In this document: positions 1 through 8,435 of the stretch, piece after piece
Layout: each line of letters starts with the position of its first letter
How positions within the stretch are numbered: position 1 is the first letter of the stretch
Assembly: GCF_008065375.1 (NCBI RefSeq)
Contig: NZ_VJYI01000012.1
Span: 1-64,000, forward strand
Reading direction: 5' to 3'
Origin: Nonomuraea sp. SYSU D8015
GTDB lineage: Bacteria > Actinomycetota > Actinomycetes > Streptosporangiales > Streptosporangiaceae
DNA length: 64,000 nucleotides
The notes under the pieces: model-generated
Database searches by the model: none
Seen by the model: only the letters and a program-made list of their open reading frames with translations
Told to the model about the DNA's origin: nothing
Translations under genes and position numbers: made by a program

Positions 1-125
1 TTGAGATGAGGTCTCCCACCCAGTGATGGGGTAAGGCTCCCTATAGACGATGGGGTTGATAGGCCGGAGGTGGAAGCGCGGTAACGTGTGGAGCTGACCG
101 GTACTAATAGGCCGAGGACTTGACC
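1..125 (+). rRNA. 23S ribosomal RNA, 3' end (partial)
   Basis: The window opens inside the last ~125 bases of a 23S rRNA. The closing signature of domain VI is visible: the stretch around 90-120 with GACCGGTACTAATAGGCCGA just before the end, as in other actinobacterial 23S genes. The exact 3' end is estimated. A short hairpin with arms around 125-132 and 138-146 follows in the spacer towards the 5S gene. The gene starts outside the window. Confidence 0.93.
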
Positions 126-254
126 ACAAAGCTTTATGCTTTGGTGTGTGCTGCGTTCTGTTACTCTTCGCCGGGTCCAGAGCTGCGCCACATCAAAGAA
201 ATCTTGCTCGCGTCCACTAGGCAATTCTGAGACAGCAAGCGGCTGTTTCTCAGG

Positions 255-373
255 GTTACGGCGGTTATGGCGGGAAGGAAACACCCGGTTACATTCCGAA
301 CCCGGAAGTTAAGCTTCTCTGCGCCGATGGTACTGCACTCGGGAGGGTGTGGGAGAGTAGGTCACCGCCGGAC
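255..373 (+). rRNA. rrf: 5S ribosomal RNA
   Basis: About 118 bases with the standard 5S landmarks: the central CATTCCGAACCCGGAAGTTA block (about 292-312), the GCGCCGATGGTACTGC segment, and complementary ends (GGCGGT near 260, ACCGCC near 364) that close helix I. It lies ~130 bp after the 23S end in the usual rrn order. Ends are placed from the helix and are good to a few bases. Confidence 0.95.
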
Positions 374-387
374 AATCTTTGATAGGG

Positions 388-419
388 AAAGCCCCCGACC
401 GATCGGTCGGGGGCTTTTC
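388..419 (+). terminator. rrn operon terminator (probably bidirectional)
   Basis: A perfect 24-base palindrome (arms GCCCCCGACCGA / TCGGTCGGGGGC, 391-414) is flanked by AAA on the left and TTTT on the right, which is a textbook intrinsic terminator. It ends the rrn operon. Because the flanks are symmetric, it could also stop transcripts of the convergent methyltransferase gene. Confidence 0.92.
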
Positions 420-422
420 TGT

Positions 423-1163
423 TTACCGGGATCGGAGGACGAAGACACCCCACCCCAGATACTGGCGGCCGTACTCGAGGTGGGAGCGACGGGCCTGGGT
501 GAGAAAGTCGCGCATCGCCGGAGCGTCGGCGTCCGCTGGATTGTCGCGGAGCCAGTCGCTGATCGTCCACCATTGGCTGGCGACGTACCTGTCCCAGCTG
601 TCGGGGCTGGCCAGAACCATTTCCAGCAGCTCGAACCCGGCCTCCTCGATGCGCTCGTTCGTGCCGGCGAGTGAGGTGAACAGACCTTCCTCCATGCCGA
701 AGGCTTCGTAGGCCTCGGGCGGGGGCGGAGATATCCAGTAGCACTCGCCGACGAGCGCGATGCCGTCCTGACGCAGGTGCCGGCCCATGAGGGACAGTGT
801 GCCCTTCAGGCCGCCGCCGATCCAGGTCGCGCCAATACAGGACACTATGCCGAACGACTCCGGCGCGGTCTCGTACGTGGCGGCGTCGGCCTCCACGAAC
901 TCGAGCCGGTCGGCTACGCCGAGCTCCTCGGCGCGGGCTCGGGCAGCCGACAGAAAGACCTGGCTGACGTCCACGCCAACGCCGTGCACGCCGTATTCGG
1001 CCGCCCAGCGGGAAAGCATCTCGCCCTTTCCACATGCCAGATCCAGTTGACGTGTCCCCGGGGTCATGCGGCAGATGTCGCCCAGCAGGGCGAGCTTGTC
1101 GTCCGTCAACGGGTTCAGTATCCGGTGCCGGGACTCGGCGATTTCATGGAAACGCAGTGACAT
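423..1163 (-). CDS. class I SAM-dependent methyltransferase
   Basis: 246 residues. The N-terminus (FHEIAESRHRILNP) and a clear SAM motif I, LDLACGKGEML, at about residues 40-50 mark a Rossmann-fold methyltransferase of a small family common in actinomycetes. An acidic residue ending strand 2 (GVGVDVS) and a motif-IV-like CIGATW are visible. The substrate is unknown. The ATG at 1163 was chosen because homologues as I remember them begin with this sequence; a GTG at 1187 would add eight residues, and neither start has a strong SD. The gene is convergent with the rrn operon and shares its terminator. Confidence 0.8.
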   Translation of the reverse strand: MSLRFHEIAESRHRILNPLTDDKLALLGDICRMTPGTRQLDLACGKGEMLSRWAAEYGVHGVGVDVSQVFLSAARARAEELGVADRLEFVEADAATYETAPESFGIVSCIGATWIGGGLKGTLSLMGRHLRQDGIALVGECYWISPPPPEAYEAFGMEEGLFTSLAGTNERIEEAGFELLEMVLASPDSWDRYVASQWWTISDWLRDNPADADAPAMRDFLTQARRSHLEYGRQYLGWGVFVLRSR

Positions 1164-1218
1164 GACCAGCAGTCTGGCTGGCCGCACGGTTATGGGCGAG
1201 CCAATTTATGGGCTTGAG

Positions 1219-1282
1219 CCGGTCTCATGGACGTTCTCCGGCTTGCTACCCTGGAGAGACCGGGCCACCTCCACGGGTGGCC
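1219..1282 (+). promoter_or_regulatory. structured leader of the RGG/TPR gene
   Basis: In the 210-bp gap before the RGG/TPR gene there is an inverted repeat (CCGGTCTC at 1219-1226, GAGACCGG at 1255-1262). A tight hairpin follows directly (GGCCACC 1263-1269, GGTGGCC 1276-1282). It has no T-tract, so it is more likely leader RNA structure or an operator than a terminator. Its function is unknown. Confidence 0.35.
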
Positions 1283-1362
1283 TTCGTCGCGTAAGGCCCG
1301 GGACGGGCGGCGACCAGCCACGGTGGACCGTCGTTGTGAGTCCGCTGGGTGAGCCCAACGAA

Positions 1363-1377
1363 ATGGACCAGAAGTGA
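1363..1377 (+). CDS. possible 4-codon leader ORF (MDQK) coupled to the RGG/TPR gene
   Basis: An ATG at 1363 has an SD-like GGGTGAG 8-9 bases upstream and reads M-D-Q-K-stop. Its TGA (1375-1377) overlaps the GTG start of the large downstream gene as GTGA. The downstream GTG has no SD of its own, so ribosomes may load at the tiny ORF and restart. This is a reading of the sequence only; a chance arrangement is possible. Confidence 0.3.
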   Translation: MDQK

Positions 1378-3872
1378 ACAGAGAAAACGGATCCGACGGC
1401 GGACAGCGCGGGCGCGGCGACTTTGGTGAGAGGCGCTCCAACGGGGGCGGCAGGAGCGGCGGATACGGCTCTCGCGGGCGAGACTCCGGTGGCGACCGTC
1501 CGTTCCGTTCCGACGACAGGACCCGCTCCAACGGGCGCGAGGACAGAGGGCCGCGGCGGGACGAGGGCTACCGCGACGAGCGCGGCTCGCGCCGCGAGGG
1601 TGGCTATGGCGACCGTCGTGAGGGCGGCCGATACGGCGACCGTGGCGAAGGAAATCGGTACGGTGGCGACCGCGGCGCCCGACGTGAGGGCGGATTCCGC
1701 GACGACCGCGGTTCGCGTCGAGAGGGACCGCGGGGTGACGACGGGCGCCCGTACCGGGACAGAGACCGGGACCGGGACGATCGGGGTTCGCGTCGAGACG
1801 GAGACGAGCGCCGTTCCTTCCGGGATCGAGATGATCGTGGCCCGCGTCGTGAGGGCGGCGGTTTCCGCGAGGACCGGGGTCCCCGTCGTGAGGGCGGATT
1901 CCGTGACGATCGCGGCGGTAGGCGCGAGGGCGGTTTCCGTGAGGATCGCGGCGGTAGGCGCGAGGGCGGTTTCCGTGAGGATCGCGGTCCGCGTCGTGAG
2001 GGCGGCGGATTCCGCGAGGACCGGGGTCCCCGTCGTGAGGCAGGCTACGGTCCCAGGCGTGAAGGCGGGTTCCGCGAGGACCGGGGGCCGCGCCGTGAAG
2101 GCGGCTACGCACCCAGGGGCGAGAGCGGCTATGGCGATCGCGGCGGTAGGCGCGAGGGCGGTTTCCGTGAGGATCGCGGTCCGCGTCGTGAGGGCGGTGG
2201 GTTCCGTGAGGATCGGGGTCCCCGTCGTGAAGGCGGTGGTTTCCGTGAGGATCGGGGTCCCCGTCGTGAAGGCGGTGGTTTCCGTGAGGATCGGGGTCCC
2301 CGTCGTGAAGGCGGTGGTTTCCGTGAGGAGCGTGGTCCCCGTCGGGACGGTGGTTTCCGTGAGGAGCGGGGGCCGCGCCGTGAAGGCGGCTACGCACCCA
2401 GGGGCGAGAGCGGCTATGGCGATCGCGGCGGTAGGCGCGAGGGCGGTTTCCGTGACGATCGTGGCCCGCGCCGTGAAGGTGGCTTCCGTGACGATCGTGG
2501 CCCTCGCCGTGAGAGCGGTGGGTTCCGCGAGGACCGGGGGCCGCGTCGTGAAGGCGGTGGGTTCCGCGAGGACCGGGGGCCGCGTCGTGAAGGCGGCTAT
2601 CGGCCGTCCCGGCCGTTCTCGCGCGACGAGCGCGGCGGGCGTGAGGAGCGTCCCTCGGCGGCCGGCCGGGCCAGGTACGGCAGTACCGACCGCGAGAGTG
2701 AGGCCCCTCAGCGTGAGCGGCTGCCCGAGGTGGCTCCCGACATCACCGCGGACGAGCTGGACAAGGAAGTGCTCGAGGAGCTCCGTTCCCTGCCCGGCGA
2801 CCTGGCCGACCTTGTGGGCCGTCACCTGGTCGCCGCCGAGCGGGCGCTGGAGGAGGACGACCCCGAGCGGGCGCACGAGCACACGAAGGTGGCGCGCCGG
2901 TTCGCGGCCCGCATCGGTGTCGTACGGGAGGCCGCGGGCATCGTCGCGTACCGGGCCGGGCACTTCTCCGAGGCACTGAGCGACCTGCGGGCGGCTCGGA
3001 GGCTGACGGGGTCGGAGGCGTACCTGCCGGTCATGGCCGACTGCGAGCGTGGGCTGGGCCGCCCGGAGCGTGCCATCGACCTCGTACGTTCCCCGGAGGC
3101 CGAACGACTCGACAGGGTGGGCCGCATCGAGCTGACCATCGTCGAGTCCGGCGCCCGCCGCGACCTGGGCCAGCACGACGCCGCCGTGATCACCCTGCAG
3201 CGCCTGCCCGAGCTGCGCGACCCGCAGCCCAAGCCGTGGTCGGCGCGGCTGGCGTTCGCGTACGCGGACGCGCTGGCCGACGCGGGGCACGTGGAGGCGG
3301 CGACCGACTGGTTCGGCAAGGCGATGGCCTTCGACGAGGATGGTGAGACGGATGCGGCGGAGCGGTACGCCGAGCTGACCGGCGCCGTCATCGAGGACGT
3401 TGAAGAGGACTTCGACGACGAGACCGAGTCCGACGGCGCCGATGTGGCCGCGAGCGAGGAGGCCGACGCCGCCGTGGGCGACCTGCTGGAAGAGGAGCCT
3501 GAGGCGGGCGAGCTTCCGGACGACTCCGTCGGCGTACAGGGCGATGAGCCTGCCGATACCGATGTCGATGCCGAGGCTCGGAGCGGGGAGTCTGGCGACG
3601 CCGAGCCTGCCGATGTTCGAGGTGAGGATGTTGAAGGCGCCGAGCCTGGCGATGTTCAGGGCGCGGACGCTGGAGGCGCCGAGCCTGGCGACGTTCTTGA
3701 CGATGCGGAGGCCGGGGAGCCGAGCGCGGACGACTCAAAAGCAGGTGCTCCCAATGCGGTGGCGCAGGCGGAGACTCGGGGAATCACGCCCGCGTTCATC
3801 GAGCCCGACTTCGGCGACGTGCTGGATGAGGACGACGAGCGCCGCCAGGGCCGGCCGAAGTCGGAGGACTAG
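1374..3872 (+). CDS. RGG/RDR-repeat protein with C-terminal TPR-like domain
   Basis: 832 residues in three parts. Residues ~1-420 are almost entirely Arg, Gly, Asp, Glu and Phe, arranged as dozens of tandem copies of REGG(G)FREDRGPR and variants. Residues ~455-650 form a helical TPR-like region (paired helices rich in Ala/Leu with AERALEEDD and AARRLTGSEAYLP). Residues ~670-832 are a strongly acidic tail with EPGDV-type repeats. RGG-rich segments are known for RNA binding and phase separation, so an RNA-associated scaffold is plausible but inferred. The start is GTG; no SD precedes it. The DNA behind the repeats is itself a minisatellite (about 33-36 bp units) and may vary in copy number. No enzyme motif is seen. 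Confidence 0.8.
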   Translation: MNRENGSDGGQRGRGDFGERRSNGGGRSGGYGSRGRDSGGDRPFRSDDRTRSNGREDRGPRRDEGYRDERGSRREGGYGDRREGGRYGDRGEGNRYGGDRGARREGGFRDDRGSRREGPRGDDGRPYRDRDRDRDDRGSRRDGDERRSFRDRDDRGPRREGGGFREDRGPRREGGFRDDRGGRREGGFREDRGGRREGGFREDRGPRREGGGFREDRGPRREAGYGPRREGGFREDRGPRREGGYAPRGESGYGDRGGRREGGFREDRGPRREGGGFREDRGPRREGGGFREDRGPRREGGGFREDRGPRREGGGFREERGPRRDGGFREERGPRREGGYAPRGESGYGDRGGRREGGFRDDRGPRREGGFRDDRGPRRESGGFREDRGPRREGGGFREDRGPRREGGYRPSRPFSRDERGGREERPSAAGRARYGSTDRESEAPQRERLPEVAPDITADELDKEVLEELRSLPGDLADLVGRHLVAAERALEEDDPERAHEHTKVARRFAARIGVVREAAGIVAYRAGHFSEALSDLRAARRLTGSEAYLPVMADCERGLGRPERAIDLVRSPEAERLDRVGRIELTIVESGARRDLGQHDAAVITLQRLPELRDPQPKPWSARLAFAYADALADAGHVEAATDWFGKAMAFDEDGETDAAERYAELTGAVIEDVEEDFDDETESDGADVAASEEADAAVGDLLEEEPEAGELPDDSVGVQGDEPADTDVDAEARSGESGDAEPADVRGEDVEGAEPGDVQGADAGGAEPGDVLDDAEAGEPSADDSKAGAPNAVAQAETRGITPAFIEPDFGDVLDEDDERRQGRPKSED
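1560..2620 (+). repeat. coding minisatellite (REGGFREDRGPR units)
   Basis: About 1 kb of in-frame tandem repeats, each 33-36 bp, encoding REGG(G)FREDRGPR with D/E and G/GG variation. Several neighbouring units, for example around 2190-2330, are nearly identical at the DNA level, indicating recent slippage or unequal exchange. Blocks encoding EGGYAPRGESGYGD recur at about 2100 and 2387. It is not a CRISPR array: units are contiguous, in frame and without spacers. Confidence 0.9.
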
Positions 3873-3887
3873 TCGCGCAACTGACGA

Positions 3888-3940
3888 CGCCGTAGCTCCG
3901 CCGTACCGTGGCAATCGTCCGGTATGGCGGAGCTACGGCG
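3888..3940. terminator. long hairpin between convergent genes
   Basis: 21-base arms (3888-3908 and 3920-3940) match perfectly except one G-T wobble, with an 11-base loop. It sits 16 bp after the stop of the RGG/TPR gene. There is no T-tract on either side, typical of actinomycete terminators. The next ~120 bp to the MBL gene is low-complexity CCGGTC/GGACCG sequence without a gene. Confidence 0.7.
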
Positions 3941-4061
3941 CCACCGCGGTGGCTGGGTGGTGGATGCGACTACGGAGGACCCGCGCCCGGTCCTGGCCGG
4001 GACCGCGTCCGGTCTCTGGTCCGGGTCGCGACCGGTCCCCGGTCGGTGGCTGCGGGGGTGC

Positions 4062-4991
4062 CTACGGCGCGACGCGGTCCAGCCAGTGGAGGATGCCCGC
4101 CACGTTCGACGGAGCGCCGCTCAGCAGCTCGAACTGCTCTGCCGTCGCCTCGTCCTCGGACTTCAGAGCGATGTACCGCTCCTTCGTGCGGTCCCTGACC
4201 ATCGCGACCGCATGATCCAGGTCCATGCCCTCGGCATGGGCCTGACGGGTGAGATCGACCCAGATGCGAAGCTCCTCGGCGGACCGTTCGAGAGTCTCCT
4301 GGACCGCCTCGACCGGGCCGTAGTGGCTGAACAGGAGCCGTTGAGGGGCGAGCGCCCCGAACAAGGCGATCGAGTCGAGGGCGGTCTGCAGGTCGAAGTC
4401 CGGCGGAGGCGTGGCGGGGCGCAGATCGCCGGTCTGGGGCATGTACACGCCGGCCGCGTCGCCGACGTACAGGTCGCCGGTGGCGGAGTCGACGAGGCCC
4501 ACGTGGTGCTTGGCGTGGCCGGGGGAGTAGTGGCTGTTCAGCGTGCGTCCGTTGCCCAGGTCGATGGCGCCGGTGTCGCCCAGGGCCACGATGCGTTCGG
4601 CCTCGGTGGGGGACAACTCGCCGAAGAGGGCGTCGAGCTTGTCACCCCACACCATCCGCGCGCTCGCCATCAAACGGGACGGATCGGCCAGGTGGCGGGC
4701 CCCCTTCTCGTGGACCACGACCTGTGCGGACGGGAAGAATCTGGCGATGTCTCCCACTCCGCCGGCGTGATCCAGATGAATATGAGTCACCACGACGGTG
4801 GCCAGATCCTCCGGGCCGACTCCCAGCGCGGCGAGCGCGTCGCGCACGACCGGGGCGGAGGTCGAGGTGCCGGTCTCCACCAGGCACGGGCGGTCGCTCA
4901 GAATCAGATAGCCGGCCGTGATGCCTGAGTACCCGGCCATCTTGGTGTCGATCTCATAGACGTCGCCGCCTAGAGCGGTGATGTTGTCCAC
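4062..4991 (-). CDS. MBL-fold metallo-hydrolase
   Basis: 309 residues. The metallo-beta-lactamase core motif THIHLDHAGG lies at about residues 69-78, followed by YSPGHAKHH and GDAAGVY, which supply the later metal ligands, and SHYGP near 245. This gives a complete dinuclear metal site; the fold covers glyoxalase II-like and other hydrolases, and the substrate cannot be read. The GTG at 4991 has GGGAG seven bases upstream; a GTG at 4997 would overlap that SD and is less likely. It is transcribed divergently from the SSB-like gene over ~110 bp. Confidence 0.85.
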   Translation of the reverse strand: MDNITALGGDVYEIDTKMAGYSGITAGYLILSDRPCLVETGTSTSAPVVRDALAALGVGPEDLATVVVTHIHLDHAGGVGDIARFFPSAQVVVHEKGARHLADPSRLMASARMVWGDKLDALFGELSPTEAERIVALGDTGAIDLGNGRTLNSHYSPGHAKHHVGLVDSATGDLYVGDAAGVYMPQTGDLRPATPPPDFDLQTALDSIALFGALAPQRLLFSHYGPVEAVQETLERSAEELRIWVDLTRQAHAEGMDLDHAVAMVRDRTKERYIALKSEDEATAEQFELLSGAPSNVAGILHWLDRVAP

Positions 4992-5101
4992 AGGCACTCC
5001 CGAGCGCGCAGCCGTTGTCCCCAGAACGGCGTTCCAGCCGACCTGGCCTCCCCCTCATCGTAAAGAGTGATCTCCACCACAGCATCGATGGGAGGACGAC
5101 A

Positions 5102-6037
5102 GTGGACCGAAACGAGGTCTTGCTGGTGGGGAGGCTCTCCGCGGCCGTCGAGGAGCACCCCATGCCGAGCGGCGACACCGTGACCAAGTGGCGCATCATC
5201 GTGCGCCGCCGTCGGCCGCACCGGCGAGGGGGCACGATCACTGACAGCGTTCCGTGCGTCACGTTCAACCGTGAGGCGGCTGCCGTGCTCCGCCGCCTCA
5301 AACCACGCGACTACGTTGAGGTGATCGGCGCCTTCCGCTGCCGCGTGTTCGGCCCTGCGGGTGCCAAGATCTGGAAGTACGAGGTAGAGGTCAGCACCGC
5401 CAAACCGATTGACGTGACCACACTCTCCGAGCCCGTCGGTGCGCTCCCGCTTGCCGCGCCCGAAGACCTGGTCGCACGCTCCGAGCCCCTCGATGCGGCC
5501 GCGTCGTCTGGGTTCGTCGAGATGGCCGCGCTTCTCGAGCCGGAGGACGCGGTCGCGCGCTCCAAGACGATCGATGCGGCGTCTGCGCGGTCGATCGAGA
5601 TCGCTGCGATTTTCCAGTCCGAGGACGCGGTCGTGTCCTTCCGGCCTGGGGACGGGGTTTCCGCGCCCGAGGGCCGGGCCACGATCTCCGAGCCTGAGGG
5701 CGGCGGCGTGGTCTCTGGGCCTGAGGGCGGCGGCGTGGTCTCTGGGCCTGAGGGCGGCGGCGTGGTCTTTGGGCCTGAGGGCGGCGGCGTGGTCTCTGGA
5801 CCCGAGGAGGGGGTTGCGGTCTCCGGATCCGAGGGCGCGGTCGGCATGTCCAGACCTGAGGACGGGGTCTCGCTCTCCGGGCCCCCCGATGGGGCCGAGC
5901 CGTCTGGATCCGTCGATGCGGGTACGTCTGCGGAGCCCGTTGACACGGCAGCGCTTTCCGCCGCCGAGGAGCATTCCCCGGCGATGGCGACCGCCCTGGT
6001 GCCCAGACAAGGGGCCCGTCTCGCCCGGGCAAGCTGA
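5102..6037 (+). CDS. SSB-like OB-fold protein with long repetitive tail
   Basis: 311 residues. Residues 1-~105 read like the single-stranded DNA-binding protein OB fold: NEVLLVGRLS, then TKWRIIVRR, SVPCVTFN, and DYVEVIGAFRCRVF. In place of the classical SSB tail ending DDDIPF, there are ~200 residues of low-complexity Ser/Glu/Pro/Gly/Ala sequence with four exact 9-residue repeats (PEGGGVVSG type). The GTG at 5102 was chosen for its strong SD (GGGAGG, 5090-5095). It is likely a secondary SSB-type protein rather than the replicative SSB. A role in DNA uptake or repair is possible but not shown. Confidence 0.72.
   Translation: MDRNEVLLVGRLSAAVEEHPMPSGDTVTKWRIIVRRRRPHRRGGTITDSVPCVTFNREAAAVLRRLKPRDYVEVIGAFRCRVFGPAGAKIWKYEVEVSTAKPIDVTTLSEPVGALPLAAPEDLVARSEPLDAAASSGFVEMAALLEPEDAVARSKTIDAASARSIEIAAIFQSEDAVVSFRPGDGVSAPEGRATISEPEGGGVVSGPEGGGVVSGPEGGGVVFGPEGGGVVSGPEEGVAVSGSEGAVGMSRPEDGVSLSGPPDGAEPSGSVDAGTSAEPVDTAALSAAEEHSPAMATALVPRQGARLARAS
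5693..5800 (+). repeat. four 27-bp tandem repeats inside the SSB-like gene
   Basis: Four consecutive 27-bp units, beginning CCTGAGGGCGGCGGCGTGG, at 5693, 5720, 5747 and 5774. The units are identical except for one base in the third and the last base of the fourth. Each encodes nine residues (PEGGGVVSG), so copy-number change would keep the frame. The near identity implies recent expansion. Confidence 0.95.
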
Positions 6038-6165
6038 TCGGTCAACCGGAGGAGAGGGCCGGTCCGGCGAGTTTGTGTGGGTGGGGATCTGGGACGCGTG
6101 CGGGCGCGGTTACCTCGGTCGACGGCCGAGGCCTGCGCTACCTCAACCGTGGGAACAGCGGGTGG

Positions 6166-7881
6166 TCAGTCGATCGCGAACGTGCGCAGGACCAGGCCTG
6201 TTCGGGGTTTGGGGCCGAAGGAGGTGGACTTGCGGGGCACGCGCTCGCCACCAGCGGCGACGGCCAGCACATCCTTGGTCGAGAGCGGCTTGAGGATCAC
6301 GGCGGTGCCGCCGGTGCGGGTGGCCAGTTGCACCGCGGCCTTCGCGTCGTGGTGGACGATCCGTACGGCCTGCTCGTCGTCGCGCATGCCCCACACCCTC
6401 GGCAGGATGAACTCGGAGAGGATGGAGGTGTTGAGGGAGTTCCAGCGGTCGGAGTGGTCGGCCGGCATGGCGCGGGCGAGTTGCACGGGGTCGGGATCGG
6501 TGAGGAGGTGCGCGCCCTTCTCGTCGGCGAGGAGGAAGGCCGGTTCCCGGGCGTTCTCGAGGGCGGCCAGGCCCTTCGTCAGGTCGTCATGATCCTGGAC
6601 GCGCCACGAGCTCCTGGCCTTGGCGGTCGCCTCGGCCAGGGGGAGGCCGGGGATCACGCGGTGGATGGCCTTGAGGTCGGGCGGGTACGCGGTGGAATCG
6701 ACGAGCAGGGCCAGTCCGAAGTCCCACGGGGCTACCAGGGCTTCAGCGGATGTCGGGGCTGGGCCTTCCTTCTGGGGGTGGGCGGCGCGTTCCTGACGCT
6801 GCAGGACGCGGTAGGTCGCGTACCGGTGATGGCCGTCGGCGATCAACGCCTGCCGGTGGCGAAGGTCGGCGTTGATGGCGGCGATCTCCGTCTCGTCCGT
6901 GATCGCCCAAAGGCGGTGCGTGAGGCCGTCCTCTGTATGGGCGGACACGAGGGGATCGCGCTTCGTGGCCACCTCGTCCACCAGGCGGGTGGCCGTGCCG
7001 TTGCCGCCGTCGTAAAGGAGGAAGATCGGTTCGAGATTGGCCTGCGTGGTGCTCATGAGCGCGAGCCGGTCGGCGATCGGGCCCGGCATGACGTCCTCGT
7101 GGGGCAGGATGATGTGCTGGCCCGGATCTGCCAGGGCCACGTCGCCGATCAGGCCGCGCTGCACGGTGTCGGGGCCGCTCTGCTCGTACACGTAAAGCGC
7201 CGGCGCCTCGTCCGGCACCAGGATGCCCGCGTCCAGCCAGGCTCTCAGCGTGTCTCTCGCTTCGGCGTATCGGGCTTCGAGCGGGCTCGCTGAGGGCTGG
7301 GCTGACGCGGCGGCACCGGCGTCCGTCCTCGTGAGGTCGGTTGTTCGCTGGTCCCCCTGTCCTGGAGCCACCGGTTCGGAGATCGTCGCCTCAGGGTCGG
7401 CCGCTTGGGCGGCTCCCGCTTCAGGGGCGGGCGGTGGGGCCGTCCCGCGTTCCGAGCGCGTCGGGGGTGCGAGTGTGGGTTCCGTGTGGGGTGGATGGGG
7501 GGTTCCGGGTTCCGTGTGCGTGGGTTGTGCGGGTGTGGGGCTCGTGATGGCTCGTGGTGTGGCTTCGGGGTCTCGGCTGAGTCGTTCTGTGGCTGATGGC
7601 TCTGCGCCAGCCCGGTGTGCGGTCACGGGCTCCGGGCTGGGGTGGGCGGTCGGCGGTTCCGGGCCCGTCGGGGGAGAAGAGGAGTCGCCGCGGGGGGAGC
7701 AGGGAAGGATGAGGCGGACGACGTTGTTCGGGTGGAGTCGCAGGAGGGCGTCCACGTCCGCGTCAGAGATCAGGTCGTAGGGTGGGGAGGTCACCTTGGC
7801 GGGATCTTCGACAGCGAAACGTACGCCGCGGAAGGGCCGTAGCACCAGTCCATCGGGTACCGGCAGTTCAGGAGTCCCCAT
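6166..7881 (-). CDS. DUF1015 family protein with ~140-residue insert
   Basis: 571 residues. Opening residues LRPFRGVRF, SPPYDLI and HPNNVVRLILP, and later ADGHHRYATY and LLVDS, match the DUF1015 family (HTH-linked conserved proteins of unknown function found in many bacteria). Between VVRLILP (to ~60) and RYAEARDTLRAWL (from ~204) lies a Pro/Thr/Glu/Ala-rich stretch not expected in the family. The ATG at 7881 has GGGAG ten bases upstream; an ATG three codons earlier overlaps the SD. It is convergent with the SSB-like gene and divergent from the TPR gene. Confidence 0.82.
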   Translation of the reverse strand: MGTPELPVPDGLVLRPFRGVRFAVEDPAKVTSPPYDLISDADVDALLRLHPNNVVRLILPCSPRGDSSSPPTGPEPPTAHPSPEPVTAHRAGAEPSATERLSRDPEATPRAITSPTPAQPTHTEPGTPHPPHTEPTLAPPTRSERGTAPPPAPEAGAAQAADPEATISEPVAPGQGDQRTTDLTRTDAGAAASAQPSASPLEARYAEARDTLRAWLDAGILVPDEAPALYVYEQSGPDTVQRGLIGDVALADPGQHIILPHEDVMPGPIADRLALMSTTQANLEPIFLLYDGGNGTATRLVDEVATKRDPLVSAHTEDGLTHRLWAITDETEIAAINADLRHRQALIADGHHRYATYRVLQRQERAAHPQKEGPAPTSAEALVAPWDFGLALLVDSTAYPPDLKAIHRVIPGLPLAEATAKARSSWRVQDHDDLTKGLAALENAREPAFLLADEKGAHLLTDPDPVQLARAMPADHSDRWNSLNTSILSEFILPRVWGMRDDEQAVRIVHHDAKAAVQLATRTGGTAVILKPLSTKDVLAVAAGGERVPRKSTSFGPKPRTGLVLRTFAID

Positions 7882-8001
7882 ACCGGGCATGCTCCCATAA
7901 ATGCTTGCGCCTTCCGGGAGTCGCCCCTTGGTTGCAACCGTGCCCGTTCCCGCGGCAGGCAGGGCGGTTGTTTCGTACAGCGATGAAGGGAGTCCTGACC
8001 C

Positions 8002-8424
8002 ATGGCTCAAGATGAAAACGTCAATGATGAGAACCCGGGCACTCCCCGGGGCAATGTTTACGATTGGTACCAGCGCGGGGTCAAGCTGCTCCAAGAGGGC
8101 AGCCCGGCCGCCGCGGCCGCGTTGCTCGAGCGTGCCGCCGCGGCGGAGCCCGAGTCGCGCAGCATTCTGGAGGCGCTGGCCAGGGCGCAGTTCAACTCAC
8201 GCCAGTACGCCGAGGCGGCCGCCAGTTTCCGGCAGATCGTGGATGCCAATCCGGCCGAGGACTACGCCTATTTCGGGCTGGGATTGTCGTTGTGGCGGAC
8301 CGGGGATGTCGAAGGGGCGCAGGAACCGCTGGCGATCGCGGTTGCCATGCGCCCCGACGAGCGACACTACGTGTCGGCGTTGAAGAGCGTCCGCGCCACT
8401 TTGCGGGCTCGTCGTGAGATGTAG
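8002..8424 (+). CDS. small tetratricopeptide repeat protein
   Basis: 140 residues. Three helix-turn-helix TPR units are visible: YDWYQRGVKLLQEGSPAAAA, SILEALARAQFNSRQYAEAA and DYAYFGLGLSLWRTGDVEGA, with the usual small and aromatic positions (W/Y, G, A). Such proteins bind partners through a concave surface; the partner is unknown. The ATG at 8002 has AAGGGAG nine bases upstream. It has no signal peptide, so it is cytosolic. Confidence 0.85.
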   Translation: MAQDENVNDENPGTPRGNVYDWYQRGVKLLQEGSPAAAAALLERAAAAEPESRSILEALARAQFNSRQYAEAAASFRQIVDANPAEDYAYFGLGLSLWRTGDVEGAQEPLAIAVAMRPDERHYVSALKSVRATLRARREM

Positions 8425-8435
8425 GCCGATTCCCG

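Noticed and set aside
1560..2620. Regular ~35-bp repeats considered as a CRISPR array
   Set aside because: Units are contiguous, coding, in frame and without unique spacers.
1206..3290. A 694-residue minus-strand reading frame opposite the RGG/TPR gene, rich in TTGTPILTE repeats
   Set aside because: It is the antisense of the GC-rich repeat array; it has no SD and no recognisable domain, while the plus strand has a TPR domain.
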